64,000 nucleotides of DNA from an uncultured Tenacibaculum sp. (GTDB lineage: Bacteria; Bacteroidota; Bacteroidia; Flavobacteriales; Flavobacteriaceae): positions 186,001-250,000 of the forward strand of contig CANMCD010000002.1 of NCBI GenBank assembly GCA_947496185.1, given 5' to 3'. The notes under the pieces were generated by a model. The model made no database searches, had not been told where the DNA came from, and saw only the letters and a program-made list of their open reading frames with translations. This document shows positions 35,912 to 46,436 of this stretch, piece by piece; within the stretch, counting starts at the first letter, position 1; each line of letters begins with the position of its first letter. Both the position numbers and the translations under genes were made by a program.

Positions 35912-37423
35912 ATGATAAAAAATAGATTTATAGGTTTATTAGGACTCACAATAGTACTGGTTTCTTGTGATGTAAATAATGAATTAAAAGAAATAACAGC
36001 AGAAGAACAACCTGTAGTCGCTTTACAAACAACAGGAATTGATTTTTCTACATATGTAGCTGTAGGTGCGTCCTTTACTGCTGGATTTACGGATGGTGCT
36101 GTGTTTATTAAAGGACAAGAAAATTCTTTTCCAAATATTTTAGCTACGAAGTTTACCATGGCAAATCCAAATTTGGTATTTAATCAACCACTAATGAATG
36201 ATAATATTGGTGGAATGGTTAGTGGAAACACAACTGTTTTAGAACCTAGGTTTTATTTTGATAGTACAACAGGAGCTCCCACAAGGTTAAGCAGTGCACC
36301 AACTACTCAAATAGGGTTACCTGCTTCTAATGCAAGTTCTTTTCATAATTTGGGAGTACCGGGTGCTAAAAGCTTTCATTTTCTAGCTCCAGGATATGGA
36401 GATCCTGCTGGATTGGCAGTAATACCTCAAACAGCCAACCCTTATTTTGTAAGAATGGCACCAACACAAGCTACTTTATTAGCAGAAGCGGTTTCAAAAA
36501 CCCCTACATTCTTTACACTTTCTGAAGTAGGAGGAAATGATGTTTTGGGCTATGCTACCAATGGAGGAACACTAGACGTAATAACACCTAAAGCAACTTT
36601 TGAAGGAGCTTTTACCGCTATTATAGACCAATTAACGGCGGGTGATGCAAAAGGAGTTTTAGCAAACGTGCCCTATGTAACGGATTTACCCTATTTTACT
36701 GCGGTACCTTATAATGCCATTCCTTTAGATGCAGCCACAGCCACAGCCGCAAACGAAGGTTTTGCTGCTTATAATGGTGGAATACAATTGGCTTTTGCTG
36801 GTTTAGTTGCTGCCAATGTAATGACCCAAGAACAGGCAGATGCTGAAATAGCCAAAAGAACTATCACCTTCAATGAAGGACAAAATGCCATCGTAATTCT
36901 TGATGAAAACTTAACTGATTTGACAGGTATCAATCCTGCCTTAGTAAATATACGACAAGCAACCGCACAAGATTTAATATTATTAACTAGTCGTCCAATT
37001 CTAGGACAACCATCGGAGGCAGATCCAACAAAAATTAATGGGGTATCAGCACCGTTAGAAGATAAATGGGTATTAACAAGTGATGAAGTTACTGAAATAA
37101 AAACGGCCACTGACGAATATAATACCATTATAAGTAATGCTGCCACTGCTAAAGGACTTGCGTTTGTTGATTTTAAAAAGATTTTGCAAGACGCTTCATC
37201 CACAGGATTGGTTTTTGACAACTATATTCTTAATACAACATTTGCTGTGGGTGGTTTGGTAAGCTTAGACGGTATTCACTTAACATCTAGAGGCTACGCT
37301 TTAATGGCCAACAAGATGTTAGAAGCAATTGATGCTACCTATGGATCAAATTTCGCTACTGCGACAAACGGTTTAGCCAAAGCTGATAATTATCCAACAA
37401 ATTATTCACCAACGTTACAATAA
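35912..37423 (+). CDS. SGNH/GDSL-type hydrolase lipoprotein
   Basis: 503 residues from the ATG at 35912; an earlier ATG at 35852 overlaps the receptor gene and lacks a signal peptide. A lipobox (IVLVSC) follows the N-terminal helix. SGNH blocks are present: block I reads GASFTAGF (Ser in a GxSxT context, Ala in place of the usual Asp), block III GGNDVLG, and block V DGIHLTSRGYAL with the catalytic Asp-His pair. The large middle insertion (~200-380) is Ala/Thr rich. Probably an esterase or lipase on the outer membrane acting with the TonB receptor encoded just upstream. Confidence 0.88.
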   Translation: MIKNRFIGLLGLTIVLVSCDVNNELKEITAEEQPVVALQTTGIDFSTYVAVGASFTAGFTDGAVFIKGQENSFPNILATKFTMANPNLVFNQPLMNDNIGGMVSGNTTVLEPRFYFDSTTGAPTRLSSAPTTQIGLPASNASSFHNLGVPGAKSFHFLAPGYGDPAGLAVIPQTANPYFVRMAPTQATLLAEAVSKTPTFFTLSEVGGNDVLGYATNGGTLDVITPKATFEGAFTAIIDQLTAGDAKGVLANVPYVTDLPYFTAVPYNAIPLDAATATAANEGFAAYNGGIQLAFAGLVAANVMTQEQADAEIAKRTITFNEGQNAIVILDENLTDLTGINPALVNIRQATAQDLILLTSRPILGQPSEADPTKINGVSAPLEDKWVLTSDEVTEIKTATDEYNTIISNAATAKGLAFVDFKKILQDASSTGLVFDNYILNTTFAVGGLVSLDGIHLTSRGYALMANKMLEAIDATYGSNFATATNGLAKADNYPTNYSPTLQ

Positions 37424-37461
37424 ACTCGTTGTAACTGGTTATATTTTATAAATTTAAAATC

Positions 37462-37490
37462 AAGACTGAATATTTTTATTCAGTCTTTTT
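37462..37490. terminator. Terminator between convergent genes
   Basis: AAGACTGAATA / TATTCAGTCTT hairpin with eight T on the plus strand. It overlaps the last codons of the minus-strand small membrane protein gene. Confidence 0.8.
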
Positions 37491-37697
37491 TTTGTCTTCT
37501 TGGTTCATAATATATTTTTTGTATTTACCATCCTTATAGCGGTGATAAATAAATGCTGGCATTAAAATAAATGCCATAAAAAATACACCTAGTCCCATTA
37601 CAACCTGTGCTTTTGGGTGTTGGATATTTACCAAATAAACTCCAATAAGCATCCACAACACAAAAATGATGGCTAATATTTTTAATACTGTTGTCAT
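37476..37697 (-). CDS. Small two-helix membrane protein, hypothetical
   Basis: 73 residues: two hydrophobic segments (~5-25 and ~33-52) and a strongly basic/acidic tail (YKKYIMNQEDKKKTE). I recognise no family. The minus-strand coding density and typical small-membrane-protein layout support it as real. It stands alone between the SGNH gene and a gene-free region. Confidence 0.6.
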   Translation of the reverse strand: MTTVLKILAIIFVLWMLIGVYLVNIQHPKAQVVMGLGVFFMAFILMPAFIYHRYKDGKYKKYIMNQEDKKKTE

Positions 37698-37910
37698 ATA
37701 ATAAATTTTTATCTCACTACTTTTTATCTCTAGTGCTATCTATAAAAACGTTTTAAGACGTTTTAAAGCCCCTAACACACAAAACACAAAGAAATAGATT
37801 ATTTGTCTCTTAAGACGTTTAAAAAGTAACAAAAATACTTTATCGGCTTCTTATATACCTTATCCCTGTCTAAATTTTAAAAAATCCCGTAAAATATATG
37901 TTGAAAAATA

Positions 37911-38033
37911 TAAAAAGCCTGAGTGTTATCCCAGGCTCAGTTATTAACCTCTTTTAGAGATTGTGAAAAGCAAAAGTGTTGATTTTTTTCTACACACTCA
38001 AATCCCCCCAGATTTTCATGTTTTAATCAACTG
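37911..38033 (-). ncRNA. Candidate structured small RNA (~120 nt)
   Basis: On the minus strand a promoter -7 box TACTTTTG (plus strand 38037-38044) is followed at the expected distance by CAGTTGATTAA, which pairs (one bulge) with TTAATAACTG about 85 nt later, giving a 10-bp closing stem. Inside are short hairpins (AAATC..GATTT, AGTGT..ACACT, CTCT-AAAA-GAG). Right after the stem a rho-independent terminator, AGCCTG..CAGGCT with a T run (37912-37937), ends the transcript. There is no open frame. A rod-like RNA with a long closing stem and its own terminator recalls 6S-type RNAs, but I cannot confirm any family. Confidence 0.5.
37912..37937 (-). terminator. Terminator of the candidate small RNA
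   Basis: Read on the minus strand, AGCCTG..CAGGCT is followed by a T run (TTTTTA). It does not belong to sdhB, which has its own terminator at 38122-38155. Confidence 0.65.
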
Positions 38034-38036
38034 ACA

Positions 38037-38044
38037 CAAAAGTA
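38037..38044 (-). promoter_or_regulatory. -7 box of the candidate small RNA
   Basis: TACTTTTG on the minus strand is an exact match to TAnnTTTG. A TTTAG about 20 bp upstream may serve as a weak -33 element. Confidence 0.4.
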
Positions 38045-38121
38045 TGATAATCTGGTCTTAGCAGCTAAATATTTGTCACAAGCGTACCCAAAAAAGGAAT
38101 AAGCGTTTGATATCAATGAAT

Positions 38122-38155
38122 AAAAAAGCAAGGTGAAAAATCACCTTGCTTTTTT
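38122..38155 (-). terminator. Terminator of the sdhCAB operon
   Basis: GCAAGGTGA / TCACCTTGC perfect hairpin with A/T runs on both sides, 29 bp after the sdhB stop on the minus strand. Confidence 0.9.
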
Positions 38156-38183
38156 ATATTTTATCAATTTAAAGAGCTAAATT

Positions 38184-38930
38184 TTAACCTTTTAAACTTG
38201 CCTTTAAAAACTCCGAATTCATACGTGCAATATTCTCTAAAGAGATGCCTTTTGGACATTCAATTTCACACGCTCCTGTATTGGTACAGTTACCAAAACC
38301 TTCCAAATCCATCTGAGCAACCATATTCTTTACTCTATCTACAGCTTCAACTTGCCCTTGTGGCAATAAAGCATATTGAGAAACTTTGGCACCAACGAAA
38401 AGCATCGCTGAAGAATTTTTACAAGTTGCTACACAAGCACCACATCCAATACAAGTAGCAGCATCAAATGCTTTATCTGCATTGTCTTTGTTAATTGGAA
38501 GTGCATTAGCATCTTGGGTATTTCCTGAAGTATTAACAGACACATACCCTCCTGCGTGTTGAATTCTATCAAAAGCACTTCTATCTACTACTAAATCTTT
38601 TATTACAGGAAATGCCTTAGCTCTCCATGGCTCAATAAAAATAGTATCTCCATCCTTGAACATACGCATGTGCAATTGACACGTGGTAATACCTCTATCC
38701 GGCCCGTGTGCCTCTCCATTTATATACATAGAGCACATACCACAAATACCTTCACGACAATCGTGGTCAAAAGCAACAGGTTCTTCTCCTTGTGCAATTA
38801 ACTGTTCATTCAATACGTCCATCATTTCTAAGAAAGACATATGCTCAGAAATCTCGGTCACTTTATATTCGACCATTTTTCCTTTATCATTAGCGTCTTT
38901 TTGACGCCAAATTTTAAGTGTTAAATTCAT
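38184..38930 (-). CDS. sdhB: Succinate dehydrogenase/fumarate reductase iron-sulfur subunit
   Basis: 248 residues. It passes electrons from the flavoprotein to quinone through three clusters, all with visible ligands: [2Fe-2S] in [30 protein letters not shown], then [11 protein letters not shown] and [14 protein letters not shown] for the [4Fe-4S] and [3Fe-4S] centres. Third gene of a minus-strand sdhCAB operon, 14 bp after sdhA. The set resembles the class with a single cytochrome b subunit (type B, as in epsilonproteobacteria and Bacillus), usual for Bacteroidota. Confidence 0.96.
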   Translation of the reverse strand: MNLTLKIWRQKDANDKGKMVEYKVTEISEHMSFLEMMDVLNEQLIAQGEEPVAFDHDCREGICGMCSMYINGEAHGPDRGITTCQLHMRMFKDGDTIFIEPWRAKAFPVIKDLVVDRSAFDRIQHAGGYVSVNTSGNTQDANALPINKDNADKAFDAATCIGCGACVATCKNSSAMLFVGAKVSQYALLPQGQVEAVDRVKNMVAQMDLEGFGNCTNTGACEIECPKGISLENIARMNSEFLKASLKG

Positions 38931-38944
38931 AATATTCTTTCTTA

Positions 38945-40960
38945 TTATTTATAGGAACGTTGTTTTAATTCTATATCATTAAATGCTAATGCTTCCTTAT
39001 GCAATACCGCATCTGATGGTTCTCCTTTGTACTCCCATGCAGACACATAAGTAAAGTTTACATCATCACGTTTTGCTTCTCCTTTTTGTGGCCCGTCTAA
39101 CTCTACAGACTCCTCTCTAAAGTGTCCTCCACAAGATTCGGTTCTATCTAGTGCATCACGAGCAAATAACTCTCCTAACTCTAAGAAATCAGCTACTCTC
39201 CCCGCTTTTTCTAATTCTGGGTTCATTTCGTTAGCTTTCCCCGGAACTTTTACATTCTTCCAGAAATCTTTACGTAATTCTTTTATTTCAGCAATGGCTT
39301 GTACCAAATCCTTTTCGTTACGTGCCATACCGCATTTATCCCACATTATTTTTCCTAGTTTTTTGTGGTAATAATCTACAGAATGTTCTCCTTGATTGTT
39401 GATAAAGAAATCGATTTGCTCTCTTACGGCTTTCTCAGCTTCGTCAAACTCTTTTGTATCGGTAGAAATCCTTCCTGTACGAATATCATCTGACAAATAA
39501 TCTCCTATAGTATATGGCAACACGAAATATCCGTCTGCCAATCCTTGCATCAAAGCAGATGCTCCTAATCGGTTTGCTCCGTGATCAGAGAAATTTGCTT
39601 CTCCAATAGCATAACAACCCGGTATCGTAGTCATTAAGTTATAATCTACCCAAATTCCTCCCATTGTATAGTGAGTAGCAGGATAAATCATCATCGGAGT
39701 TTTATACGGGTTTTGATCTACGATTTTCTCATACATCTGGAATAAGTTTCCGTACTTATTCTCTACCACTTTTTCTCCTTCTGCAAGTATTTCTTGCTTA
39801 GTAGGATTCTCGTTTCCTTTAAGTTTACATTGCTCTTTACCATAACGTTCAATGGCTGATTTAAAATCCAAATAAACCGCTTCTCCTGTTGCATTTACAC
39901 CGTATCCTGCATCACAACGTTCTTTCGCTGCACGCGAAGCCACATCACGAGGCACAAGGTTACCAAATGCTGGGTAACGACGTTCTAAGTAATAATCTCT
40001 ATCTTCTTCTGCTATTTCGGTAGGTTTTAACTTTCCTTCACGAATAGCCAATACATCTTCCATCTTCTTAGGCACCCAAATACGTCCATCGTTACGCAAC
40101 GATTCTGACATCAAGGTCAATTTTGACTGATAGTCTCCTGATCTTGGGATACACGTTGGATGGATTTGTGTAAAACAAGGATTCGCAAAAAATGCTCCCT
40201 TTTTATGTATTTTCCACGCTGCTGTCGCATTTGACCCCATAGCGTTAGTAGAAAGGAAATATACATTTCCATAACCTCCTGAAGCTATAACTACTGCATG
40301 CGCTGAATGTCTTTCAATTTCTCCAGTAACCATGTTACGAGCAATAATACCACGTGCCTTACCATCGACAATTACGATATCAAGCATTTCGTGACGATTA
40401 AACATTTCAATCTTACCACGAGCAATCTGGCGGTTCATTGCCGAATACGCTCCTAATAATAACTGTTGTCCTGTTTGTCCTTTAGCATAAAAAGTACGAG
40501 ATACCAATACCCCTCCAAAAGATCGATTGTCCAACAATCCACCATAATCACGTGCAAAAGGAACCCCTTGTGCCACACATTGATCAATGATATTTGCCGA
40601 AACCTCAGCCAAACGGTATACATTTGCTTCTCTTGAACGGTAATCCCCTCCTTTTACAGTATCATAAAAAAGACGATACGTTGAATCTCCGTCTCCTTGA
40701 TAATTCTTTGCTGCGTTGATTCCTCCTTGTGCAGCAATCGAGTGTGCACGTCTTGGAGAATCTTGATAAGCAAAGGCCTTTACGTTATAACCTAGTTCTG
40801 CTAACGTTGCTGAAGCAGAACCCCCAGCCAATCCAGTACCTACAACGATTACATCAATCAAACGTTTGTTGGCTGGATTTACCAAGTTTATTTTATCTTT
40901 ATGTGTTGTCCACTTATCTTTTAATGGACCTTTTGGTATTTTTGAATCTAAAATTGCCAT
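38945..40960 (-). CDS. sdhA: Succinate dehydrogenase/fumarate reductase flavoprotein subunit
   Basis: 671 residues. Oxidises succinate to fumarate in the TCA cycle with covalent FAD. The N-terminal dinucleotide fold [20 protein letters not shown] and the FAD-attachment block [24 protein letters not shown] (His as the flavin link) are intact, as are substrate-site elements HPTC ([14 protein letters not shown]) and [20 protein letters not shown]. Lies 18 bp after sdhC and 14 bp before sdhB. Full length; no oddities. Confidence 0.96.
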   Translation of the reverse strand: MAILDSKIPKGPLKDKWTTHKDKINLVNPANKRLIDVIVVGTGLAGGSASATLAELGYNVKAFAYQDSPRRAHSIAAQGGINAAKNYQGDGDSTYRLFYDTVKGGDYRSREANVYRLAEVSANIIDQCVAQGVPFARDYGGLLDNRSFGGVLVSRTFYAKGQTGQQLLLGAYSAMNRQIARGKIEMFNRHEMLDIVIVDGKARGIIARNMVTGEIERHSAHAVVIASGGYGNVYFLSTNAMGSNATAAWKIHKKGAFFANPCFTQIHPTCIPRSGDYQSKLTLMSESLRNDGRIWVPKKMEDVLAIREGKLKPTEIAEEDRDYYLERRYPAFGNLVPRDVASRAAKERCDAGYGVNATGEAVYLDFKSAIERYGKEQCKLKGNENPTKQEILAEGEKVVENKYGNLFQMYEKIVDQNPYKTPMMIYPATHYTMGGIWVDYNLMTTIPGCYAIGEANFSDHGANRLGASALMQGLADGYFVLPYTIGDYLSDDIRTGRISTDTKEFDEAEKAVREQIDFFINNQGEHSVDYYHKKLGKIMWDKCGMARNEKDLVQAIAEIKELRKDFWKNVKVPGKANEMNPELEKAGRVADFLELGELFARDALDRTESCGGHFREESVELDGPQKGEAKRDDVNFTYVSAWEYKGEPSDAVLHKEALAFNDIELKQRSYK

Positions 40961-40978
40961 ATTATTTAAGTGGTTTAA

Positions 40979-41656
40979 TTAGTGATTAAAATGGTGAAAC
41001 AATGCGATGATGATAAACCCTACTGGAATACCTATAGCATATATTTTACTAAATGTTTTTAATCCTCTAGTATATTTGTTGTTTGCTCCAACCGATTGGA
41101 AAGCAGAGTTAAACCCATGAAGTAAATGCAATGCTAAAAAAACAAAAGCAATTACATAAGCTGCCACCCTGATTGGGTTTACAAACTTATGCTGTAATTC
41201 ATGAAAATAACGGTATTCTCCATTGTGCATCCCTGTCCAATCTCCTTGGATAAACTTTGTGTTTAGTTCAGGAATCCAAAAATCAATAAAATGCAATACA
41301 ATGAACGCTAAAATTGCAAGTCCACTATAAATCATATTTCTACTCATCCAAGTTGAGTTAGCTGCACCGTTATTTTTAGCATATTTTACTTGACGAGCAT
41401 TCTTATTTTTTAATTCTAACACAAATCCCATTACAAAATGAAACACCACTCCAAAAATCAATACAGGCTGCAAAGCATACTGTACTAGCGGATTGGTCCC
41501 CATAAAGTGCGACAATTCGTTGAAAGTAGCTCCATTGTCAGGAAAAATTGAGGTAATATTAATTACAAAATGTTGTAGTAAGAAAAACATTAAGAAAAAT
41601 GCCGAAAGAGCCATGGCAAATTTCCTTCCAATAGAAGATTTTAATAATCCACTCAT
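40979..41656 (-). CDS. sdhC: Succinate dehydrogenase cytochrome b subunit
   Basis: 225 residues from the ATG at 41656 (MSGLLKSSIGRKFAMALSAFF); a longer start at 41689 adds a tail that runs into the promoter and is less likely. Five hydrophobic segments and spaced histidines (HFVINI, HFVMGF, HFIDFW, HLLHGF, HFNH) fit the di-haem cytochrome b of a type B complex II. First gene of sdhCAB; a good promoter lies 31-62 bp upstream of the start. Confidence 0.92.
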   Translation of the reverse strand: MSGLLKSSIGRKFAMALSAFFLMFFLLQHFVINITSIFPDNGATFNELSHFMGTNPLVQYALQPVLIFGVVFHFVMGFVLELKNKNARQVKYAKNNGAANSTWMSRNMIYSGLAILAFIVLHFIDFWIPELNTKFIQGDWTGMHNGEYRYFHELQHKFVNPIRVAAYVIAFVFLALHLLHGFNSAFQSVGANNKYTRGLKTFSKIYAIGIPVGFIIIALFHHFNH

Positions 41657-41686
41657 TATTATTATTTGTTGGTTGAATAATGGGGA

Positions 41687-41718
41687 CAAATTTAATAGGT
41701 ACGCGCTTCTTGGACAAA
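41687..41718 (-). promoter_or_regulatory. Promoter of sdhCAB
   Basis: On the minus strand TTTG (41715-41718), a 20-bp spacer and TAAATTTG (41687-41694) match the Bacteroidota consensus, with a predicted start about 25 nt before the sdhC ATG. Confidence 0.65.
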
Positions 41719-41780
41719 CTTTAGTAATTGTTTTGTCTGATATTTAGAATGGGTTTAAATAGATTTTCTTGTAAAAACAC

Positions 41781-41805
41781 AAAAGCCCGAAAAATTCAGG
41801 CTTTT
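41781..41805 (-). terminator. Terminator of nrdA
   Basis: AAAAGCCTGAA / TTCGGGCTTTT hairpin downstream of the nrdA stop on the minus strand. Confidence 0.75.
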
Positions 41806-41829
41806 GTTTAATTTTTTTAGTGAGAAGTA

Positions 41830-44214
41830 TTAAGATCCGCACATCAAGCAATCATCTCCTTCTGCATTTTTAGAAGCGTCAACCATTGCTTTAAATTCTT
41901 CTGGAGTCATGGGCTTATCTTCCTCCGTTTTCTCTATATTCAACGTAAATTGTTTTGCATTTACTGCTGATTTTGTTCGTAAATAATACATTCCTGTTTT
42001 CAATCCAGATTTCCATGCATAGAAATGCATAGATGTCAATTTACCAAAATCTGGATCTTGCATAAACAGGTTTAAGGACTGTGATTGGTCAATGAAATAT
42101 CCTCTATGGCGTGCCATATCGATGATGTCTTTCATACTCATTTCCCAAACCGTTTTATACAACTCTTTCAAATCCGCAGGAATCGTTTCAATATGTTGGA
42201 TAGAACCGTTAGCTCGCATGATTTCTTCTTTCATTTGATTGTTCCACAAACCAAGCTCTACTAAGTCTTCTAATAAATGCTTGTTAACAACAATAAATTC
42301 TCCTGACAATACTCTTCTCGTATAAATATTTGAAGTATACGGTTCAAACGCCTCGTTATTACCTAATATCTGTGAAGTAGAGGCTGTTGGCATTGGAGCT
42401 ACTAATAATGAGTTACGTACTCCGTGTTTTACAACTTCTTTACGCAGCGAGTCCCAGTCCCATCTTCCGCTTAATTCATCATCTTGAACACCCCACATAT
42501 TGTATTGGAATTGTCCTTCTGCCATTGGAGATCCTTTAAAAGTCGAATACGGCTCAGATGCTTTCGCTATTTCCATAGAAGAAGTAACTGCAGCAAAATA
42601 CATCGTTTCGAAAATTTCTTGGTTCAATTTCTTTGCCCCTTCGCTTGTAAAAGGCAAACGCAACATGATAAAGGCATCCGCTAACCCTTGGATTCCCAAA
42701 CCAATCGGACGGTGACGGAAATTAGAGTTTTCTGCTTCTTTGACAGGATAGTAATTTCTATCAATCACTGTATCAAGGTTTCTAACTACTTTTTTAGTTA
42801 CCTCGAATAATTTTTGATGATCAAAAAACTTCGTTCCTTTTTCATCTTCCGCTACAAACATTGGTATAGCGATAGAGGCCAAGTTACAAACAGCTACCTC
42901 ATCTTCAGCAGTATATTCTAGTATTTCAGTACATAAGTTCGAAGAACGAATCGTACCTAAGTTCTTTTGATTTGACTTGCGGTTTGCTGCATCTTTGTAC
43001 AACATATATGGCGTTCCTGTTTCTATTTGAGACTCCAATATTTTCTCCCACAACTCTCTTGCTTTGATTGTTTTTCTTCCTTTTCCTGCTTCTTCATAAC
43101 TTGTATAAAGTCGTTCAAACTCTTCACCATAAGTATCGAATAAGTGTGGACATTCATGCGGACACATTAAGGTCCAATCTGCATCTTCTTGCACACGTTT
43201 CATGAACAAATCAGAAATCCACATTGCGTAAAATAAATCACGGGCACGCATTTCTTCTTTACCATGGTTTTTCTTTAAATCTAAGAAGTCAAAAATATCG
43301 GCATGCCATGGCTCCAAATACATAGCAAAAGACCCTTTTCTTTTTCCACCTCCTTGGTCTACGTAACGGGCCGTGTCGTTAAACACACGCAACATCGGTA
43401 CAACACCGTTAGATGTGCCATTGGTACCACTAATATACGATCCTGTAGCACGGATATTATGAATCGACAAACCAATCCCTCCAGCAGACTGTGAAATTTT
43501 AGCCGTTTGCTTTAATGTATCATAAATACCATCAATACTATCATCTTTCATCTGCAATAAGAAACAAGATGACATCTGTGGTTTTGGTGTTCCTGAATTA
43601 AATAGGGTAGGTGTTGCATGTGTAAAATATTTTTTACTCATCAACTCATAAGTCGCAATTGCTTCTTCTATATTTTCTTTGTGGATTCCTATAGACACAC
43701 GCATTAACATATGCTGTGGACGCTCCACTATCTTTCCATTTAATTTTAGTAAATAAGATCTTTCTAATGTTTTAAACCCAAAATAATCATAGTTAAAATC
43801 ACGACTATAAATAATCGTAGAGTCTAACGTTTCTGCTTTTTCCATAATGATTTTGTATACATCATCAGACAGCAAAGGTGATTTCTTTCCTGTACGAGGG
43901 TTGATGTAGTTATATAAATCCGTCATGGTATCCGAAAATGACTTTTTGGTGTTTTTATGTAAATTAGACACAGCAATTCTTGCAGCCAATTTAGCATAAT
44001 CAGGGTGAGCAGTGGTCATTGTAGCAGCTATTTCAGCAGCTAGGTTATCCAACTCAGAGGTAGTAACACCATCATACAACCCTTCGATCACTCGCATAGC
44101 AACTTTTACAGGATCAACAATCGTATTGAATCCGTAACACATTTTCCTTACACGTTCGGTAATTTTATCGAACATTACTGGCTCTTTTCTACCGTCTCTT
44201 TTGACTACATACAT
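41830..44214 (-). CDS. nrdA: Ribonucleoside-diphosphate reductase class I, alpha subunit
   Basis: 794 residues from the ATG at 44214 ([13 protein letters not shown]); an upstream ATG at 44244 adds ten residues of no value. Reduces ribonucleotides to deoxyribonucleotides. An N-terminal ATP-cone (~1-90) gives allosteric control. The catalytic barrel contains [38 protein letters not shown], the radical-site cysteine region and [15 protein letters not shown]. The C-terminal CLMCGS supplies the CxxC that is re-reduced by thioredoxin. 172 bp after nrdB on the same strand. Confidence 0.96.
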   Translation of the reverse strand: MYVVKRDGRKEPVMFDKITERVRKMCYGFNTIVDPVKVAMRVIEGLYDGVTTSELDNLAAEIAATMTTAHPDYAKLAARIAVSNLHKNTKKSFSDTMTDLYNYINPRTGKKSPLLSDDVYKIIMEKAETLDSTIIYSRDFNYDYFGFKTLERSYLLKLNGKIVERPQHMLMRVSIGIHKENIEEAIATYELMSKKYFTHATPTLFNSGTPKPQMSSCFLLQMKDDSIDGIYDTLKQTAKISQSAGGIGLSIHNIRATGSYISGTNGTSNGVVPMLRVFNDTARYVDQGGGKRKGSFAMYLEPWHADIFDFLDLKKNHGKEEMRARDLFYAMWISDLFMKRVQEDADWTLMCPHECPHLFDTYGEEFERLYTSYEEAGKGRKTIKARELWEKILESQIETGTPYMLYKDAANRKSNQKNLGTIRSSNLCTEILEYTAEDEVAVCNLASIAIPMFVAEDEKGTKFFDHQKLFEVTKKVVRNLDTVIDRNYYPVKEAENSNFRHRPIGLGIQGLADAFIMLRLPFTSEGAKKLNQEIFETMYFAAVTSSMEIAKASEPYSTFKGSPMAEGQFQYNMWGVQDDELSGRWDWDSLRKEVVKHGVRNSLLVAPMPTASTSQILGNNEAFEPYTSNIYTRRVLSGEFIVVNKHLLEDLVELGLWNNQMKEEIMRANGSIQHIETIPADLKELYKTVWEMSMKDIIDMARHRGYFIDQSQSLNLFMQDPDFGKLTSMHFYAWKSGLKTGMYYLRTKSAVNAKQFTLNIEKTEEDKPMTPEEFKAMVDASKNAEGDDCLMCGS

Positions 44215-44386
44215 AAAATTTTCTCTTTTATTTTGGGTTAACACACAAGAACAACCTTACACTTATTTTACTAGGTGTTCTATGATGATTAAAAATGGTT
44301 TGTTTTACTAGATAACTATACTAAAGCACCAATATTGCTTTAATAAACACATTACCGCATGTAGGGGATAGCAGCATAAAAATTCT

Positions 44387-45358
44387 TTAAAAATCAGCGT
44401 CAAAACTGATACTTCCAGTACCGCCTGATTTTACGCCTGCTTTCTGGTATTCGGAAACTCTCTTTTCAAAGAAGTTTGTCTTTCCTTCTAAAGAGATCAT
44501 TTCCATAAAGTCGAACGGGTTAGCTGAATCATATACCTTATCGCAACCAAATTCGAGCAAGAGTCTATCGGTGACATACTCTAAATACTGTGTCATTAGC
44601 TTTGCGTTCATTCCTATCAAACTAACAGGTAATGATTCGGTTATAAATTCTCGTTCTATATCGAGGGCAGAAATAATTATTTCGTTAATTCTTTCTTTCG
44701 GCACCTTATTCACAAGGTGATTATTATGTAGGTGCACAGCAAAATCGCAGTGCATTCCTTCGTCGCGAGATATCAATTCATTAGAAAATGTTAATCCTGG
44801 TAACAATCCTCTTTTCTTTAACCAGAAGATCGAACAGAAAGAACCTGAAAAGAAAATTCCTTCTACGGCAGCAAAAGCGATAAGCCTTTCTGCAAAAGAA
44901 TCCGATTCAATCCATTTTAAAGCCCATTCTGCTTTTTTCTTAATCGCAGGAAAAACATCAATGGCTTTGAAAAGCCTTGTTTTCTCTTCTTCATCCTTAA
45001 TATATGTATCAATCAGTAAAGAATAGGTTTCTGAATGAATATTCTCCATCATTATTTGAAATCCATAGAAAAATTTTGCTTCTGAATATTGTACTTCGTT
45101 CACAAAGTTTTCTGCTAAATTCTCATTAACGATACCATCTGAGGCAGCAAAAAAAGCTAAAATATGTTTGATAAAATAGCGCTCATCATCCGTCAATTTA
45201 GTATTCCAATCGTTCAAATCGGAATGTAAATCAATTTCTTCTGCGGTCCAAAAACATGCCTGCTGTTTTTTGTACCATTCCCATAGGTCATTGTGTTGAA
45301 TAGGAAAGATTACAAATCTATCTTTATTTTCTTGTAAAATTGGTTCGATACCCGCCAT
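44387..45358 (-). CDS. nrdB: Ribonucleoside-diphosphate reductase class I, beta subunit
   Basis: 323 residues. Carries the diiron-tyrosyl radical cofactor for NrdA. Iron ligands are seen in helices with [17 protein letters not shown] (Glu), [15 protein letters not shown] (ExxH), [10 protein letters not shown], and [16 protein letters not shown] (ExxH). Upstream gene of the nrdB-nrdA pair. The 590-bp region before it contains a large perfect inverted repeat but no obvious -7 box near the start. Confidence 0.96.
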   Translation of the reverse strand: MAGIEPILQENKDRFVIFPIQHNDLWEWYKKQQACFWTAEEIDLHSDLNDWNTKLTDDERYFIKHILAFFAASDGIVNENLAENFVNEVQYSEAKFFYGFQIMMENIHSETYSLLIDTYIKDEEEKTRLFKAIDVFPAIKKKAEWALKWIESDSFAERLIAFAAVEGIFFSGSFCSIFWLKKRGLLPGLTFSNELISRDEGMHCDFAVHLHNNHLVNKVPKERINEIIISALDIEREFITESLPVSLIGMNAKLMTQYLEYVTDRLLLEFGCDKVYDSANPFDFMEMISLEGKTNFFEKRVSEYQKAGVKSGGTGSISFDADF

Positions 45359-45950
45359 TTTTTAAACTAATATTTTTGATCTGTTATTTTTGATTTAAAA
45401 GGGATAAACAAAGATTGTAATTTTTAATAGAAATTGAAAGTTATACTTATTCACAAATCCCTTGAAGTTTTTAACAAATCATCATTTATTCAAGGTCATT
45501 TATCAAAAAACAAAAATACAAATATATGATTTACAATATTTTAAAAACAAAAGCTTGATTTATAACTCTTGTTCACATGTTTCTAGTAACACAATTTTTT
45601 TATGAAAAAGTAACACAAAACAGGCCAATTTTTTCTTGCTTTTCAATACCAAAAATGATAGCTTAAAACAAATTTTTTATGATAAAATTTCAGCTAAAAA
45701 ACTCCTTTTTTTGAGCGAAATAATTTGGTTATTTTTAACTGATTTTTTAGTACAAAAAAATGATCAAAAAAAGGAGTTTTTTAGCTGAATAAAAGTATAA
45801 AATTTAAAAAATTGAAATGCAATGTAGCCATGAACTACTGGTTAAAAAAACCTTTTATATCCTTGAAGCCTAGTTTTAAGAATATCTGTTTGTAAAAACA
45901 ATATAATTTCCTCATATTTAACACCTTAATTTTTATCAAACTACAAACGT
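45359..45950. other. Divergent intergenic region (nrdB and TerB-like gene)
   Basis: About 590 bp with no coding frame, very AT-rich. It should carry the nrdB promoter (minus) and that of the TerB-like gene (plus). Its one strong feature is the 26-bp inverted repeat listed separately. Confidence 0.5.
45689..45789. repeat. Perfect 26-bp inverted repeat with 49-nt loop
   Basis: The left arm 45689-45714 (core CAGCTAAAAAACTCC) and the right arm 45764-45789 (core GGAGTTTTTTAGCTG) are exact reverse complements across 26 bp. The arms contain runs of A and T around a central GGAGT core. No coding frame. It could be a large transcript hairpin, a recombined repeat or a degenerate insertion element. Confidence 0.9.
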
Positions 45951-46385
45951 ATGCCTATATCAGATGTATATTCAAGCGGAAAGCATAAACAAGAAATTGG
46001 TCACTTTGCCAACATCGTAAAAATTGCCAAAACAGACAATACAATTACCAAAGAAGAAAATGAATTACTTAAAAGGACAGCCAAAAAACTTAACATTAGC
46101 GATAACGAATACAACAAAATCTTAGAAAACCCAGAAAATTATCCCGCAAATCCGCCCATCAACTATGATGAGCGAATCGAACGTTTACATGTACTTACAA
46201 AAATGATTTTTGCAGACGGAGAGGTCAATAGAGAAGAGGTAAAAGTTATGCGTAAAATAGCTGTTGCGTTACATTTTCCTATAAAAAATATAGAAAAAGT
46301 ATGTGACGAAGCGATTCATTTGGTATTAAATGAAAACAGTTTAGAAGAATTCATTAAGGCAATTAAAAATGTGAATATCCCCTAA
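45951..46385 (+). CDS. TerB-like protein
   Basis: 144 residues, all helical, no signal peptide. Two TerB-type four-helix segments with the family's acidic turn: KIAKTDNTITKEENELLKRTAKKL and KMIFADGEVNREEVKVMRKIA (F-A-D-G-E-V-x-x-E-E is the classic TerB metal-site pattern). TerB relatives are linked to tellurite resistance and stress, and probably bind divalent metal. No other ter genes are adjacent, so the cellular role is open. Confidence 0.82.
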   Translation: MPISDVYSSGKHKQEIGHFANIVKIAKTDNTITKEENELLKRTAKKLNISDNEYNKILENPENYPANPPINYDERIERLHVLTKMIFADGEVNREEVKVMRKIAVALHFPIKNIEKVCDEAIHLVLNENSLEEFIKAIKNVNIP

Positions 46386-46436
46386 ACTTATACTAAATTA
46401 GCGCATTCTTAGTTTATACTATTATAAATGATTTTT

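Noticed and set aside
35815-37221. Minus-strand open frames opposite the SGNH gene
   Set aside because: The plus-strand lipoprotein with SGNH blocks explains the sequence fully.
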